DNA of 64,000 nucleotides from Agrobacterium fabrum str. C58 (GTDB lineage: Bacteria; Pseudomonadota; Alphaproteobacteria; Rhizobiales; Rhizobiaceae). The stretch lies in the NCBI RefSeq assembly GCF_000092025.1, contig NC_003065.3, positions 124,001 through 188,000 on the forward strand. Direction: 5' to 3'. Below the pieces are notes generated by a model that saw nothing but the letters and a program-made list of their open reading frames with translations, was not told the origin of the DNA and did no database searches. A program made the translations under genes and the position numbers. Below, in pieces: positions 8,287 to 16,386 of the stretch (positions are counted from its first letter, which is position 1; each line of letters begins with the position of its first letter).

Positions 8287-9200
8287 TGCTACTGGTTCCG
8301 AACTTTACCGGGGACGGCGCGTCCTCCCCGATCCGGCTGCGGGCGCTTTCGCTCGGCGCCGGCGTCCAGTCCACCACCATGGCGCTGATGGCAGCGCATG
8401 GTGAGATCGGGCCGATACCCGATTGCGCGATCTTCGCCGATACCGGTTGGGAGCCGAAAGCCGTCTACGATCATCTCGAATGGTTGATGTCGCCGAATGT
8501 CCTTCCGTTCCCGGTCCATGTCGTGTCGGGCGGCAATATTCTCGACAATCTCATGGACGCCGCCGCCGGCAAACGGTGGGCTTCGATTCCGGCTTTTGCG
8601 AAAACCGTGACGCCAGCCGGGAGCGCACGACCGGTTCTCGATGAGGACGATGACGGCGAACTCGTCCAGATCGGTTCCCGCGCGACATCGCGCGAGACCG
8701 TATCGATCGGCATGATGCGCAGGGCCTGCACTGCGGATTACAAGATCGTGCCGATCCGGAGGAAGGTCCGGGAATTGTTGGGCCTCACGCGCAAGCGATC
8801 ACCGGATCATGCGGTCGCGGAGCAGTGGATTGGCATTTCGACAGACGAGGCCAGCCGGATCAAACCCTCGTTCGAGGACTGGCAGATCAATCGTTGGCCG
8901 TTGATCGAACAGCGCATGAGCAGGCGCGATTGCCTGGCCTGGTTGCGCCGTCATGATTATCCGACGCCCCCGAAATCGGCCTGCATCGGATGCCCGTTTC
9001 ACGATAACGGACGCTGGCGCCACATGCGTGATCATGATCCGGAAGCCTGGGCAGAGGCGGTGATAGTCGATCGAGCGCTGCGGACCGGCATTCGACGCAT
9101 CCGTGGCGAAGTCTATCTTCATCGCTCATGTGTTCCTCTTGACGAAGCCGACCTGTCGACGGCCGCCGATCATGGCCAACTCGATCTCTGGCCCATCTAA
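8286..9200 (+). CDS. PP-loop ATPase / PAPS-reductase-like protein, 304 aa
   Basis: The N-terminus reads SLGAGVQSTT, the PP-loop of adenine-nucleotide alpha-hydrolases (PAPS reductase, tRNA-modification and DNA-modification enzymes). A CIGCPFHDN motif near residue 235 and an upstream Cys (RRACTADYK) could ligate an Fe-S cluster or zinc. It overlaps ardC by one base (TGATG). Enzymes of this superfamily activate a substrate with ATP, commonly to add sulfur. Pairing with an antirestriction gene suggests nucleic-acid modification or signalling, but this is inference; the exact substrate is unknown. Confidence 0.75.
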   Translation: MLLVPNFTGDGASSPIRLRALSLGAGVQSTTMALMAAHGEIGPIPDCAIFADTGWEPKAVYDHLEWLMSPNVLPFPVHVVSGGNILDNLMDAAAGKRWASIPAFAKTVTPAGSARPVLDEDDDGELVQIGSRATSRETVSIGMMRRACTADYKIVPIRRKVRELLGLTRKRSPDHAVAEQWIGISTDEASRIKPSFEDWQINRWPLIEQRMSRRDCLAWLRRHDYPTPPKSACIGCPFHDNGRWRHMRDHDPEAWAEAVIVDRALRTGIRRIRGEVYLHRSCVPLDEADLSTAADHGQLDLWPI

Positions 9201-9894
9201 TGCGAAGGCATCTGTGGCGTCTAGGGCAGCCTTCTGGCGCTGCGGTAACGGATGACCGCTCCATTTGGAGCGGAAGAGGCACCGCCATATGGTGGAACTC
9301 TGCCGTGAAAGACGCCGGCCCAGTCAGTTCCTGAAGCGGGGGACACGTTCCATGCCGACCAGCCGTTGCGGTGTGGGGCGCGGAGGGCAAGGGGGATTGC
9401 AGCATAGCCGAGGCCCTTGCCGGTTGGGAGGAGACACCATCCAGTCGAAGATGGCTCTGCTGTCGAACGGTCGGTAATGCAGACTCACCCATCGGCGATG
9501 GCGTCGAAGGGAACTGCAGGTCCGCAGCCGTGACGTGGTGTGAGAATGGTGCCGAAAACGATTGAGCCAGGGGCGTGCTGGTGGTGAGTTCAACGATTGG
9601 TCTCGCGGTAGGTCGTGGTCGATCCGGTTCGGACAGCCACACCCACGCAGACCTCGATCGATCTGGTGTGACCGAAGGACGCCTTCGTCTCGACCGCCTT
9701 GGCCGCAACGGCCATACGCAACTTTCTTCCCCTGCGAACAGGTTCGCATTCCTCGCGGGCCAAGAAAGCCGCTCCCGGCCGTCCTCCACTTCGTTCCGGC
9801 CGCCAGCGGTGCGGCGTCGATCGCCGTCGGTCTTAACACCGTCATCGAGGACGCGATGGGCGCGGCCCGAGCAAACCGGAAAAGGAACACGACA
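9201..9894 (+). other. Intergenic stretch and leader of the first DUF736 gene
   Basis: No gene is supported. Bases 9256-9273 form a CCGCTCC-ATTT-GGAGCGG hairpin without a T-tract, a weak terminator candidate for the PP-loop gene. From about 9453 onward the sequence is repeated at about 14183 and carries the boxes shared with the ardC leader. It ends in the GGAAAAGG ribosome site. Confidence 0.5.
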
Positions 9895-10212
9895 ATGGCA
9901 GTCATCGGCGAATTCACCACCAACGGCAACAACTCCATCATCGGCAACGTGCGCACGCTCACCGTCAGCATGAAGGCCCGCCTGAACCCCATCGAGCGCG
10001 TCTCGCGCGACGCTCCGGACTTCCGCATCACCGGCGGCAACGGCGTTGAGGTCGGCGCGGGTTGGAACAAGGTCTCCAACGACGGCGAGCCCTTCATCTC
10101 CGTCAAGCTCGACGACCCGAGCTTCAATGCCCCGATCACCGCAGCCCTTTGGCCGGGCGAGAAGGAAGGCGACTACGCCCTCATCTGGAACCGCCCGAAG
10201 CGGGAGGCCTGA
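9895..10212 (+). CDS. DUF736 family protein, copy 1, 105 aa
   Basis: The product begins MAVIGEFTTNGNNSI and has the beta-rich, Trp/Asn-containing pattern of the DUF736 family, common on alphaproteobacterial conjugative plasmids and of unknown function. The same protein is encoded again at 14624 with only three substitutions (T8N, G47A and one D-to-E near residue 93). A GGAAAAGG ribosome site precedes ATG 9895, and a terminator follows at once, so it is monocistronic. Its length is normal for the family. Confidence 0.9.
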   Translation: MAVIGEFTTNGNNSIIGNVRTLTVSMKARLNPIERVSRDAPDFRITGGNGVEVGAGWNKVSNDGEPFISVKLDDPSFNAPITAALWPGEKEGDYALIWNRPKREA

Positions 10213-10222
10213 TCACCCAGAG

Positions 10223-10253
10223 GAGCTCCGCTCGACAAGGCGGGGCTCTTTTT
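10223..10253 (+). terminator. Rho-independent terminator of DUF736 copy 1
   Basis: GAGCTCCGC (10223-10231) pairs with GCGGGGCTC (10240-10248) with one G-T-type pair, followed by TTTTT. The same structure with a tighter loop follows copy 2. Confidence 0.85.
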
Positions 10254-10303
10254 CGTCTTTTTCTCACATGGTGAAGCCGGAGGTGGGCATCGAGCCCATT
10301 TCA

Positions 10304-10924
10304 TCACTCGGTCGCGATGGATTTCACAGCTGAAGCGACGACGGCGAGAGCATTCTCATCAAGGCCGATCACACCATCCTGTTTTTCGCCGATCAGCTTG
10401 GGCGTCGCACCGCTATTGTCCCAAATCCAGGCTCTGTCAGCTCGTTCGAGAAACCACGGAAGTTGATCGAGCGATCTTGCGTAACGGGCACGCACTTTAT
10501 CAGCCGGAACGTCGTGTCCACCCTTCGCAACGCGAAGTTTGATACGTTCGATCGACCGCTCCGGGCTGTCCAAAACGGTGTAGAAAAGCCAGATGGCAAA
10601 TCCCACGGCTTCAGCCGCCTCAACCAGACGGCGGTACTTATCCGTCGATAAAACGGTCTCTACCCCGATCGTCTTATGAACGGATATCGATGACTGAATC
10701 CAGGCCTCAATGCGCTGAACAGCAACCAAGTTGGCTTCCGGAAGTGGTTTGTTTTCTACCTCACTGATCCGGCCGGCGAGAAGATCGGGGTTGACGATCC
10801 ATACGGAGCGCCCTTCCAACTCGAGATCCGCATTTGCGTAGACGCTGCTCTTACCGGATCCGTTCGGGCCAGCAACAATCAGAAAGACGGGCTGCTCAAG
10901 CTTTTTCAGGCGCACGATCGACAA
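10304..10924 (-). CDS. Zeta-toxin-like P-loop kinase, 206 aa
   Basis: A Walker A motif, AGPNGSGKSS, lies at residues ~18-27, followed by 'WIVNPDLLAGRI' (the acidic residue that positions the acceptor in zeta kinases) and 'GVETVLSTDKYRRLV', which matches the zeta/YeaZ-like ATPase pattern. Zeta toxins phosphorylate UDP-N-acetylglucosamine and poison cell-wall synthesis; other members are of unknown substrate. The gene overlaps the end of an 80-aa gene upstream on the same strand by 29 bases, so the two are coupled in the usual antitoxin-then-toxin order. Whether the partner neutralises it is inference. Confidence 0.75.
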   Translation of the reverse strand: MSIVRLKKLEQPVFLIVAGPNGSGKSSVYANADLELEGRSVWIVNPDLLAGRISEVENKPLPEANLVAVQRIEAWIQSSISVHKTIGVETVLSTDKYRRLVEAAEAVGFAIWLFYTVLDSPERSIERIKLRVAKGGHDVPADKVRARYARSLDQLPWFLERADRAWIWDNSGATPKLIGEKQDGVIGLDENALAVVASAVKSIATE

Positions 10925-11138
10925 CGCCAGTCACGGCCTTATTATCACGGCGGGCCTTGGCGACATTCCTGCTGAAGACATAGGTAAGATCTTGCCCGAA
11001 AGTTTGGCTCTTTGCGTCGATCGTCCGCACAGTGACGAACTGCCCGCTGCTCGAATCCCGAACCCGTTTCTCCGTAACCGCTTTGCCACGCACTCCGGAC
11101 TTAGGGCCATTAAGCTTTTTCACGACGACTTTTGCCAT
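10896..11138 (-). CDS. Small basic protein, putative partner/antitoxin of the zeta-like kinase, 80 aa
   Basis: The product starts MAKVVVKKLNGPKSG and is strongly basic with no recognisable DNA-binding fold. GGAG lies just upstream of ATG 11138, and an AT-rich TTAATATAG stretch at about 11158-11166 could be part of the promoter. It overlaps the kinase gene and is first in the unit, as antitoxins usually are. It does not resemble the classic epsilon antitoxin, so the role rests on position only. Confidence 0.55.
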   Translation of the reverse strand: MAKVVVKKLNGPKSGVRGKAVTEKRVRDSSSGQFVTVRTIDAKSQTFGQDLTYVFSRNVAKARRDNKAVTGVVDRAPEKA

Positions 11139-11218
11139 GTCTGCTCCAATTTTTCACCTTAATATAGCAAGCATCATAGAGCACGAAAAGACCAGTCCTC
11201 CTAATGCGTACTCTCGAT

Positions 11219-12625
11219 TCATCCGGTGTCGCCGAGCAGGTTGCGAACAGGATCGCTGTTCGGTAGCCGACCGCTTGGGAGGCGAGAGACGAGACTGCAG
11301 AAGCATCGCGCAAACGCTGCCTGAGCACGTTCTACGTTCGCGGCTTGGCCAAGTTCCCCCGTGTGAACGATGCTGCCGCGGGCGTGGTAGAGTTCAATGA
11401 TACTTTGCTGATAGGAGGAAACGCGGGGAACGCCTTTCATGCAAATTCCAGCCCGGCGCTTGATGCGTTCCGCCACGCCTGGCTGATAGTGGTCGGTGAG
11501 CAACGTTTCGAACGCCACCGCAAGAGCGACAATCGCCTCCGACTCGTTGGCATGTGAACCGAATGACTGTCGGAACCAGTCGAGCGCGGTGACGATGCGC
11601 TTGTAGAACCTCGCCTCCATCTTTGAGCCGGCCGTGAGATGGACGTGCCGGAAATATCCCTGCTCGACAGTCTTGAGCGCAGCCACGATTTGTCTTTCGA
11701 AACGCTTCATCGTGTTCGTCTCCATCGCCTCTGTCGAGACTACGGCGGCGACATCCGACAGTCTCGCGAGATCCAGCGCCGACACGTTCATGGGGACGCG
11801 CCGGGTGGCAATCTTTCCAGAGCGTCGACCTTCCCCGATCAGATAGTGGCGGATGTCGAGTGTTTCCCAGTTGTTGACGTGAGCGGACGAGCTGAATTTG
11901 TCGATCGAGCCGTCCCGCTCGACCGACAGCGCGTGAAGCATCAGGAGCGCGGACGCAGCCGACCGGATCTTGAGAGTGTAGACAAACTGGTTTTCATACA
12001 TGTCTCCCGTGTGCGATGTCAGCTTGACGAGCAGCAACGGGTTGGTTTTAAGCCATTGCGCAGCATGCGAGAAATGTTCGATGTCGCCTCGCTCTATACG
12101 TTGCCGTATGCCCAACCCGCGTGCCATTTCGATCAGGCGGTCATGTGCCCGCGCGACTGAATTGGTCTGGGCGCTGACGGCAAACCCGGCCGCACGAAAC
12201 AGGATGTGGCTTTTCAGTCCCGAATTCCTCCAAGGCAGCATCTCCATCTTCATGCCGAAGCTGGTTAGCGGATAAAGGACGAACCCGGGACGCTCGACTC
12301 CGGCCGAAGCGAGATCACTCAGCATTTTTCCGGGAACGCCACCCCCACCTTGCTTAGCGCATGCGAGAACATGCTCATCCAAGAGAGACGTACCGACATA
12401 AATTTCCTTTGACCACAGCGATCGGGCGATAGCCGCGCGAATATTTACGATATGGTGTTCGATTGCGCCCCGTTCACTGTCGCTGAGTTTCTTCTCATCC
12501 GTAACCAGATGATCGATCGAGTTGAACAGATTGAGCTGATTGTGTTTGCTGGCAAGGAAGGCGTCGGACTGGTTGACCGACTTTGACTGCGGAGTGACGA
12601 CCGTGGCGATTGAGGGATGGCGCAA
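11219..12625 (-). CDS. Large protein with C-terminal HEPN (ApeA-like) domain, 468 aa
   Basis: The C-terminal ~120 residues show the HEPN signature: a helical segment 'ESEAIVALAVAFETLLTD' and later 'LYHARGSIVHTGE', giving the R-x4-H RNase-type motif (RGSIVH). The N-terminal ~330 residues have no recognisable domain. Such N-terminal-sensor plus HEPN-effector proteins are known among anti-phage and toxin systems, where HEPN cuts RNA. The frame begins at a TTG at 12625 with a GGTGAG ribosome site; no ATG is available for a long way downstream. It lies 62 bases after another leftward gene and may be in its operon. The defence function is inferred. Confidence 0.65.
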   Translation of the reverse strand: MRHPSIATVVTPQSKSVNQSDAFLASKHNQLNLFNSIDHLVTDEKKLSDSERGAIEHHIVNIRAAIARSLWSKEIYVGTSLLDEHVLACAKQGGGGVPGKMLSDLASAGVERPGFVLYPLTSFGMKMEMLPWRNSGLKSHILFRAAGFAVSAQTNSVARAHDRLIEMARGLGIRQRIERGDIEHFSHAAQWLKTNPLLLVKLTSHTGDMYENQFVYTLKIRSAASALLMLHALSVERDGSIDKFSSSAHVNNWETLDIRHYLIGEGRRSGKIATRRVPMNVSALDLARLSDVAAVVSTEAMETNTMKRFERQIVAALKTVEQGYFRHVHLTAGSKMEARFYKRIVTALDWFRQSFGSHANESEAIVALAVAFETLLTDHYQPGVAERIKRRAGICMKGVPRVSSYQQSIIELYHARGSIVHTGELGQAANVERAQAAFARCFCSLVSRLPSGRLPNSDPVRNLLGDTG

Positions 12626-12687
12626 CTGCTCACCATGATGGAGTTTGGACAGAGAAGGTTAATCGAAGCGGCAAAAATCGCCGAATT

Positions 12688-13539
12688 TTACGAGTAGCTG
12701 ATGAGCTGCGTCCGGCTTTTCTGCCAGGCCTCGTTGAGATCCAAACGATGCCGTTCAATCCAGGCTACAATCTCCTCCTCGTACGGGCCGGCGCTACCTT
12801 CAAGTCGCCGGAGGGTGTCGAGGTTGAAAGCCACGTTGATTCCTCCGCCACGAACGACAACGTTTGCCGGCATCGCGAGATCAGCACAGGTTACGACAGC
12901 ACTTGCACGGTCATACCCGTGTCGCGACGCGACAACCTCGCGCAATTCCTCCAAGGCCGCTTTCCCTGCCGTATAAATTCCCACGTTCTCAAGCTCGTGG
13001 CGGCCGTGAAGTTCGAAGTCATACGGGATGTAGCCGTCCTCCGTCCGGTATAATACTTCTTCAAATTCCTTAGGATCGATGGGCCGGAACGAGAGATACC
13101 AGGTCTCTTCTTTCGTCGCTGTCATCAACATCACTCTTTCCAGCTCCGAAGCGTTCAGACCCGCCACGGACTCGACGCAGGAAAGGCCCATGAACTTCGC
13201 GAACCTCGGACCGTCGTTTTTCCGGGACCAGGCAGAATAGTTGAAAAGCTTGCGGTCCCGCGTCGGAATTTTGACCTTAATTCTGATGCGCGTCTTATCG
13301 GCCGTCCACACACGCCCCTGGCGAAGCTTCGTTTGCTCGACTTTTTCAACATAAGAACGGTGCACTGGATCGAGTTGTTCTCCCGTCGTCAGTCCGTGCC
13401 CCTCGTGGCTTTCATCGGTCGTCAGCCATACGACGTCGCGCAATGGCTCTCCGGACCGCCTGGTGACGTGACCCTGGTTGAGCTGAGATGCCAAAATTCC
13501 CTCGGCAAGGGAAACAGAAGTATGATGAAAAAGGATCAT
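12688..13539 (-). CDS. Uncharacterised protein, possibly ADP-ribosyltransferase-like, 283 aa
   Basis: The N-terminus, MILFHHTSVSLAEGILASQL, recalls the 'HxTS...IL..G' opening of ADP-ribosyltransferase and RNA 2'-phosphotransferase-type folds (NAD-binding His followed by a helix), with 'VVWLTTDES' as a possible second strand. The other catalytic residues cannot be placed with confidence. ATG 13539 is preferred; a TTG at 13557 would add six residues. It is followed by the HEPN gene in the same direction. The assignment is tentative and rests on the first 60 residues. Confidence 0.5.
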   Translation of the reverse strand: MILFHHTSVSLAEGILASQLNQGHVTRRSGEPLRDVVWLTTDESHEGHGLTTGEQLDPVHRSYVEKVEQTKLRQGRVWTADKTRIRIKVKIPTRDRKLFNYSAWSRKNDGPRFAKFMGLSCVESVAGLNASELERVMLMTATKEETWYLSFRPIDPKEFEEVLYRTEDGYIPYDFELHGRHELENVGIYTAGKAALEELREVVASRHGYDRASAVVTCADLAMPANVVVRGGGINVAFNLDTLRRLEGSAGPYEEEIVAWIERHRLDLNEAWQKSRTQLISYS

Positions 13540-13670
13540 TGTTATTCCGGGAGACAAATGACTGGAAGTTGCAAACTGCTATAGACCATCGAAATGCGAA
13601 TGTTTACCCCTGATGGATTGATGCCGCTTAGGTCTGCCGGAAACTATGTAAGTGAAGGGAAGCGCAGCAG

Positions 13671-14156
13671 ATGGCTGAAATTCCGATCCGATGTTTTGCC
13701 GTATCCGTCGTACTTCTTCGCAGCGTCGCCGCTGGACCCGAGGTACTGCTTTTACGCCGGAATCGCACGCTGATCGGCGAGTGGTGCCAGATTGCCGGTG
13801 GAATTGAAGAGGGGGAGAAAGCATGGGAAGCAGCGCTGCGCGAAGTTCGTGAAGAAACCGGCCTGACTTGTGGTCAGCTCTATTCGGCAGACATATGTGA
13901 GCAGTTCTATGAGGCGGATCGCGACGCAATCAGCATGCTGCCGGTCTTCGTTGGTTTCGTGGATGCTGGGGCAACTGTTGTCATCAATCACGAACATAGC
14001 GAATTTCGATGGGTGCCGTTCGAAACGGCCTTGGGGATGGTGCCTTTTGCGGGTCAACGCCATGTGCTGAAGCATGTGCAGGCCGAGTTCGTACAGCGAC
14101 AGCCGGTTCGACACCTCCTTATCTATTCGACGCGTGGAGCAATGCGATGTTCATGA
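13671..14156 (+). CDS. NUDIX hydrolase, 161 aa
   Basis: A full Nudix box is present at residues ~42-64: GGIEEGEKAWEA followed by ALREVREETGL, with all the metal-binding Glu residues. The surrounding fold (strand 'RCFAVSVVLLRS', then 'EWCQIAGGIEEGE') is typical of dNTP or nucleoside-diphosphate pyrophosphatases. It faces away from the two preceding leftward genes and shares their promoter interval (13558-13670). Its last residues run up to the edge of direct repeat copy 2, so the natural C-terminus may have been replaced by repeat sequence. The substrate is unknown. Confidence 0.85.
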   Translation: MAEIPIRCFAVSVVLLRSVAAGPEVLLLRRNRTLIGEWCQIAGGIEEGEKAWEAALREVREETGLTCGQLYSADICEQFYEADRDAISMLPVFVGFVDAGATVVINHEHSEFRWVPFETALGMVPFAGQRHVLKHVQAEFVQRQPVRHLLIYSTRGAMRCS

Positions 14157-14623
14157 CGTCGAGTCAGAGCCGTCTCGGCATCGCTCGACTGTCGAACCAC
14201 AGGTAGTTCAGACGCACCCATCGGCGATGGCGTCGAAGGAACGGCAGGTCCGCAGCCGTGACGTGGTGTGAGCAGGGTGCCGAAAACGATTGTGCCAGCG
14301 GCGTGCTGGTAGTGAGTTCAACAATTGGTTTCTCGGCATGTCGTGCGCAATCCGGTTCTGGCTGGCCACACCCACGCAGACCTCGATGGATCTGGTGTGA
14401 CCGAAGGACGCCTTCGTCTCGATCGCCTTGGCCGCAACGGCCATACGCGACTTTCTTCCCCTGCAAACAGGTTTGCATTCCTCGCGGGCCAAGAAAGCCG
14501 CTCCCGGCCGTCCTCCACTTCGTTCCGGCCGCCAGCGGTGCGGCGTCGATCGCCGTCGGCCTTAACACCGTCATCGAGAACGCGATGGGCGCGGCCCGAG
14601 CTAACCGGAAAAGGAGCACGACA

Positions 14624-14941
14624 ATGGCAGTCATCGGCGAATTCAACACCAACGGCAACAACTCCATCATCGGCAACGTGCGCACGCTCACAGTCAGCAT
14701 GAAGGCCCGCCTGAACCCCATCGAGCGCGTCTCGCGCGACGCTCCGGACTTCCGCATCACCGCCGGCAACGGCGTCGAGGTCGGCGCGGGTTGGAACAAG
14801 GTCTCCAACGATGGCGAGCCCTTCATCTCCGTCAAGCTCGACGACCCCAGCTTCAATGCCCCGATCACAGCAGCCCTTTGGCCGGGCGAGAAGGAAGGCG
14901 AATACGCCCTCATCTGGAATCGCCCGAAGCGGGAGGCCTGA
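14624..14941 (+). CDS. DUF736 family protein, copy 2, 105 aa
   Basis: This protein is nearly identical to the product at 9895-10212, differing at three residues (N8, A47, E near 93), all conservative. It has the same leader and a ribosome site GGAAAAGG before ATG 14624. The near-identity despite a diverged leader suggests either recent duplication or selection on the protein. Function is unknown for the family. Confidence 0.9.
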   Translation: MAVIGEFNTNGNNSIIGNVRTLTVSMKARLNPIERVSRDAPDFRITAGNGVEVGAGWNKVSNDGEPFISVKLDDPSFNAPITAALWPGEKEGEYALIWNRPKREA

Positions 14942-14951
14942 TCACCGCAAC

Positions 14952-14979
14952 GAGCTCCGCCGAAAGGCGGGGCTCTTTT
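14952..14979 (+). terminator. Rho-independent terminator of DUF736 copy 2
   Basis: GAGCTCCGCC and GGCGGGGCTC pair across a GAAA tetraloop and are followed by TTTT. The tetraloop makes it tighter than the equivalent structure of copy 1. Confidence 0.9.
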
Positions 14980-15259
14980 CGTGTCGCGAGGGAGAGCCGG
15001 GCGCAGGCATCGAGCCTGCTTCCGGCTTTTCCGGTGCCATACGAGGAGTTGTGGGCTGCTCAGTTCGTCCAAGGGTGCCATGGCGAAACGAAGGCGTCCA
15101 GCACGAGCGGCGCCTCCAATTTGCTCCTTCCGCCTATGGCGGCTCCCGCAAATCGGTTCCTCCCCTCGCCGCCTCCGGCGGTCGCGTCCCGCGATGCTGG
15201 ACCCCTCCGCTCCGCCATGACGCGCGGCGTCGTCTTTCACAAACGTCAAGGAGACGACG

Positions 15260-15430
15260 ATGACGATTTCTCTCGAAATTCAGCGCGAAGAGCTTCGGGC
15301 CGAATTCAGGAATGCCTGCGATCCGGCCGAGCGCCGCCGGATTGCGGCGGAGCTGGAGATGGTACAGGCGGAGCTTGCAACGATCGAGGCCGAACAGGAC
15401 GGACGCATCAGCGCGGAGCCTCCTTTCTAG
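15260..15430 (+). CDS. Small coiled-coil protein, 56 aa
   Basis: ATG 15260 follows AAGGAGACGACG, a strong ribosome site. The product (MTISLEIQREELRAEF...) is acidic and Glu/Ala/Arg-rich with heptad spacing, almost certainly one long helix. A GC-rich leader of about 250 bases (15010-15259) precedes it, as for other genes in this block. No family is recognised. Confidence 0.6.
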   Translation: MTISLEIQREELRAEFRNACDPAERRRIAAELEMVQAELATIEAEQDGRISAEPPF

Positions 15431-15471
15431 GAGGCTTCCATCATGCTGCCGTTTCCGGCGGCGTGGTCGCT

Positions 15472-15750
15472 TCAGCCGTTCAGTGCGTCCTTGACCGCTT
15501 TGCCGGGCGTAAAGGTCAGCTTCTTCGATGCCGCGATCTTGATCGTAGCACCCGTCGCCGGATTGCGTCCCTCGCGCTCCGGAGTGTCCTTCAGCTTGAA
15601 CTTTCCAAATGATGGGATCGACGTTTCTGCGCCAGCAAGCGCCGCGTCGGTGATCTGCTTGAAGACGCTCTCGACGATCGTCTTGGCCTGCGCCTTGGTC
15701 AGGCTCTGTTCGGCTGCGATCTTGTCGGCGATTTCGTTGGTCGTGGTCAT
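15472..15750 (-). CDS. HU/IHF-family DNA-binding protein, 92 aa
   Basis: The full-length protein begins MTTTNEIADKIAAEQS and has the HU signature: 'SIPSFGKFKLKDTPEREGRN' at the start of the DNA-binding arm and 'GKAVKDALNG' at the end. It is a dimeric histone-like protein that bends DNA. It is transcribed opposite to the small gene upstream. The start at 15750 fits the family's standard N-terminus. A plasmid-borne HU could shape the plasmid nucleoid or assist oriT or replication complexes (inference). Confidence 0.9.
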   Translation of the reverse strand: MTTTNEIADKIAAEQSLTKAQAKTIVESVFKQITDAALAGAETSIPSFGKFKLKDTPEREGRNPATGATIKIAASKKLTFTPGKAVKDALNG

Positions 15751-15889
15751 ATGGGGACATTCCTCATGTTGTTTCGGTCCCTCAGCTTTGGCAATGAAGA
15801 TGTGGCGAAGAAAGGGGCAGAAAGGCAGGAATCCCCGGAAGGAGCGCGTAAGCCACAGGAAATGCAGCAATGCGGTCGATTGAAACCGG

Positions 15890-16147
15890 CTATTCGGTGT
15901 TGCCCGCGTCCCGATAGCCACGTCGCCTCTTCGTTCGTTCGAGACAGGAGAGTGCTGTGTTCGCATCATCCGGATGATCGAAGGTCTGCATCATCGTCTG
16001 GCCGCCCGATCCGATCCGGCCCCAGTTGCGGATGACCGAAGCCCCGCCGAACAGTGTCGGCTGGATCGCCAGAATGTAGAAGCGCCGCATGTTCTGCGCC
16101 GTCTCGATGCGGTGAAGATGAACCGGGCATGTCTCCTTGTCTTCCAT
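15890..16147 (-). CDS. WGR-domain protein, 85 aa
   Basis: The core 'YILAIQPTLFGGASVIRNWG' followed by RIG is the WGR domain (NWGRIGSGG), found in PARPs and in small stand-alone proteins on rhizobial plasmids, and likely to bind nucleic acid. ATG 16147 (MEDKETCPVHL) gives the usual short form. It lies 139 bases before the HU gene on the same strand and may be cotranscribed. Bases 16148-16386 upstream hold no gene that I can support. Confidence 0.8.
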   Translation of the reverse strand: MEDKETCPVHLHRIETAQNMRRFYILAIQPTLFGGASVIRNWGRIGSGGQTMMQTFDHPDDANTALSCLERTKRRRGYRDAGNTE

Positions 16148-16386
16148 GCCCTCATTGTCGCTATCTCGGCAAGCCGCGTCCAACGAGTTATCTGAATCGA
16201 TCCGGTGTCACCGATTCATCGCCGTGATGATTTCAGAGAGGGAACTGGGCGAGGCGGCTTCAACGCATGGCTCTATGCGCAAGCGCACCGAACCCGCCAT
16301 GCGGTTTCGGCCGATCCCGGTTACGATCCATCTCTCATGGCCGGCGATGCCGGCGGATGATAACATTGGAACGGCCTGGTTTGCGG

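Larger units (their letters stand above)
9453..10300 (+). repeat. Direct repeat copy 1 (leader + DUF736 + terminator)
   Basis: Comparison by eye with 14183-15020 shows the same order and near-identical sequence for the leader, DUF736 gene and terminator, in direct orientation about 4.73 kb apart. Divergence is highest at the outer edges and in the early leader; the gene itself is almost identical. The boundaries are approximate. Confidence 0.85.
14183..15020 (+). repeat. Direct repeat copy 2 (leader + DUF736 + terminator)
   Basis: This copy has the same order as 9453-10300. The repeat starts just downstream of the NUDIX stop and fades after the terminator. The two copies bracket the zeta/HEPN/NUDIX cassette. 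The boundaries are approximate, judged by eye. Confidence 0.85.
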
